A DNA stretch of 64,000 nt, taken from positions 33,951,501 to 34,015,500 of the forward strand of contig NC_057916.1 of assembly GCF_018873765.1 (NCBI RefSeq). Reading direction: 5' to 3'. Shown piece after piece: positions 63,838 through 64,000 of the stretch. Every line of letters starts with the position of its first letter. Within the stretch, counting starts at the first letter, position 1. Both the position numbers and the translations under genes were made by a program. The DNA comes from Telopea speciosissima. Its lineage: Eukaryota > Streptophyta > Magnoliopsida > Proteales > Proteaceae. The notes under the pieces are model-generated. The model made no database searches. It worked only from the letters and a program-made list of their open reading frames with translations, and was not told where the DNA came from.

Positions 63838-64000
63838 GTAAAGCCTTCCTTCACTTTTCCAGAGTTTCCAAGTTGTTGTAAATTTCTTCTTTTGGTTTTT
63901 ATAATTCTCATCCTTTTGCCGGAGTTTTCTTTTCTTTTCTGAAATGATTTCATGTCCTGGACGTTAAGGTCTTAGACTTACCGTAGTTGATCAATAGCCT

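Overview
This is plant nuclear DNA, almost certainly from a flowering plant. The evidence is intron-bearing genes with GT..AG junctions, two chloroplast early light-induced protein (ELIP) genes, a nuclear tRNA-Ala, a plant mobile domain (PMD) gene relic, and layers of nested Ty3-gypsy, Ty1-copia, LINE, MULE-, hAT- and PIF-like elements. I cannot place the species. Roughly three quarters of the window is transposon-derived.

Region 1 (1-21196) is two related Tat/Ogre-like Ty3-gypsy elements on the minus strand. Element A runs from beyond the left edge to 16492. Read 5' to 3' on the minus strand it has a 1265-bp LTR, a primer binding site, a long leader, gag, an unusually long modular spacer, protease plus G-patch, RT, two RNase H domains and integrase. 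After integrase come two extra cargo genes: a sense-strand DUF7745-like ORF and, on the opposite strand, a spliced PMD gene with its own TATA promoter and a minisatellite-filled first intron. Element B (16493-21196) is a deleted relative that abuts the outer end of A's LTR. All pol/gag genes of A carry stops, many of the C-to-T type.

Region 2 (21197-39253) holds a direct duplication of a two-exon ELIP gene (24829-25482 and 35902-36555). Between the copies lie a Copia fragment (minus), a truncated Tat-type gypsy element (minus) that inserted into another Copia element (plus), and several MITEs.

Region 3 (39254-55378) is one apparently intact seven-exon aldo-keto reductase (AKR) gene stretched over 16 kb. 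Intron 1 (4.4 kb) carries a PIF/Harbinger-like element with a captured receptor-kinase LRR fragment. Intron 2 (9.5 kb) carries a LINE fragment and a gypsy-type LTR split by a MULE-like element that is itself split by a hAT-like element; beside them sits a pol-less LTR retrotransposon with perfect target duplications.

Region 4 (55379-64000) has a decayed Copia relic, a LINE-type RNase H fragment, tRNA-Ala(AGC), several MITEs with target duplications, a poly(A)-tailed retroinsertion, and the promoter and first exon of a second AKR gene that runs off the right edge. The expressed host genes are thus two ELIPs (photoprotection) and two tandem AKRs; the rest records successive transposition. No operon-like cooperation between genes is visible.
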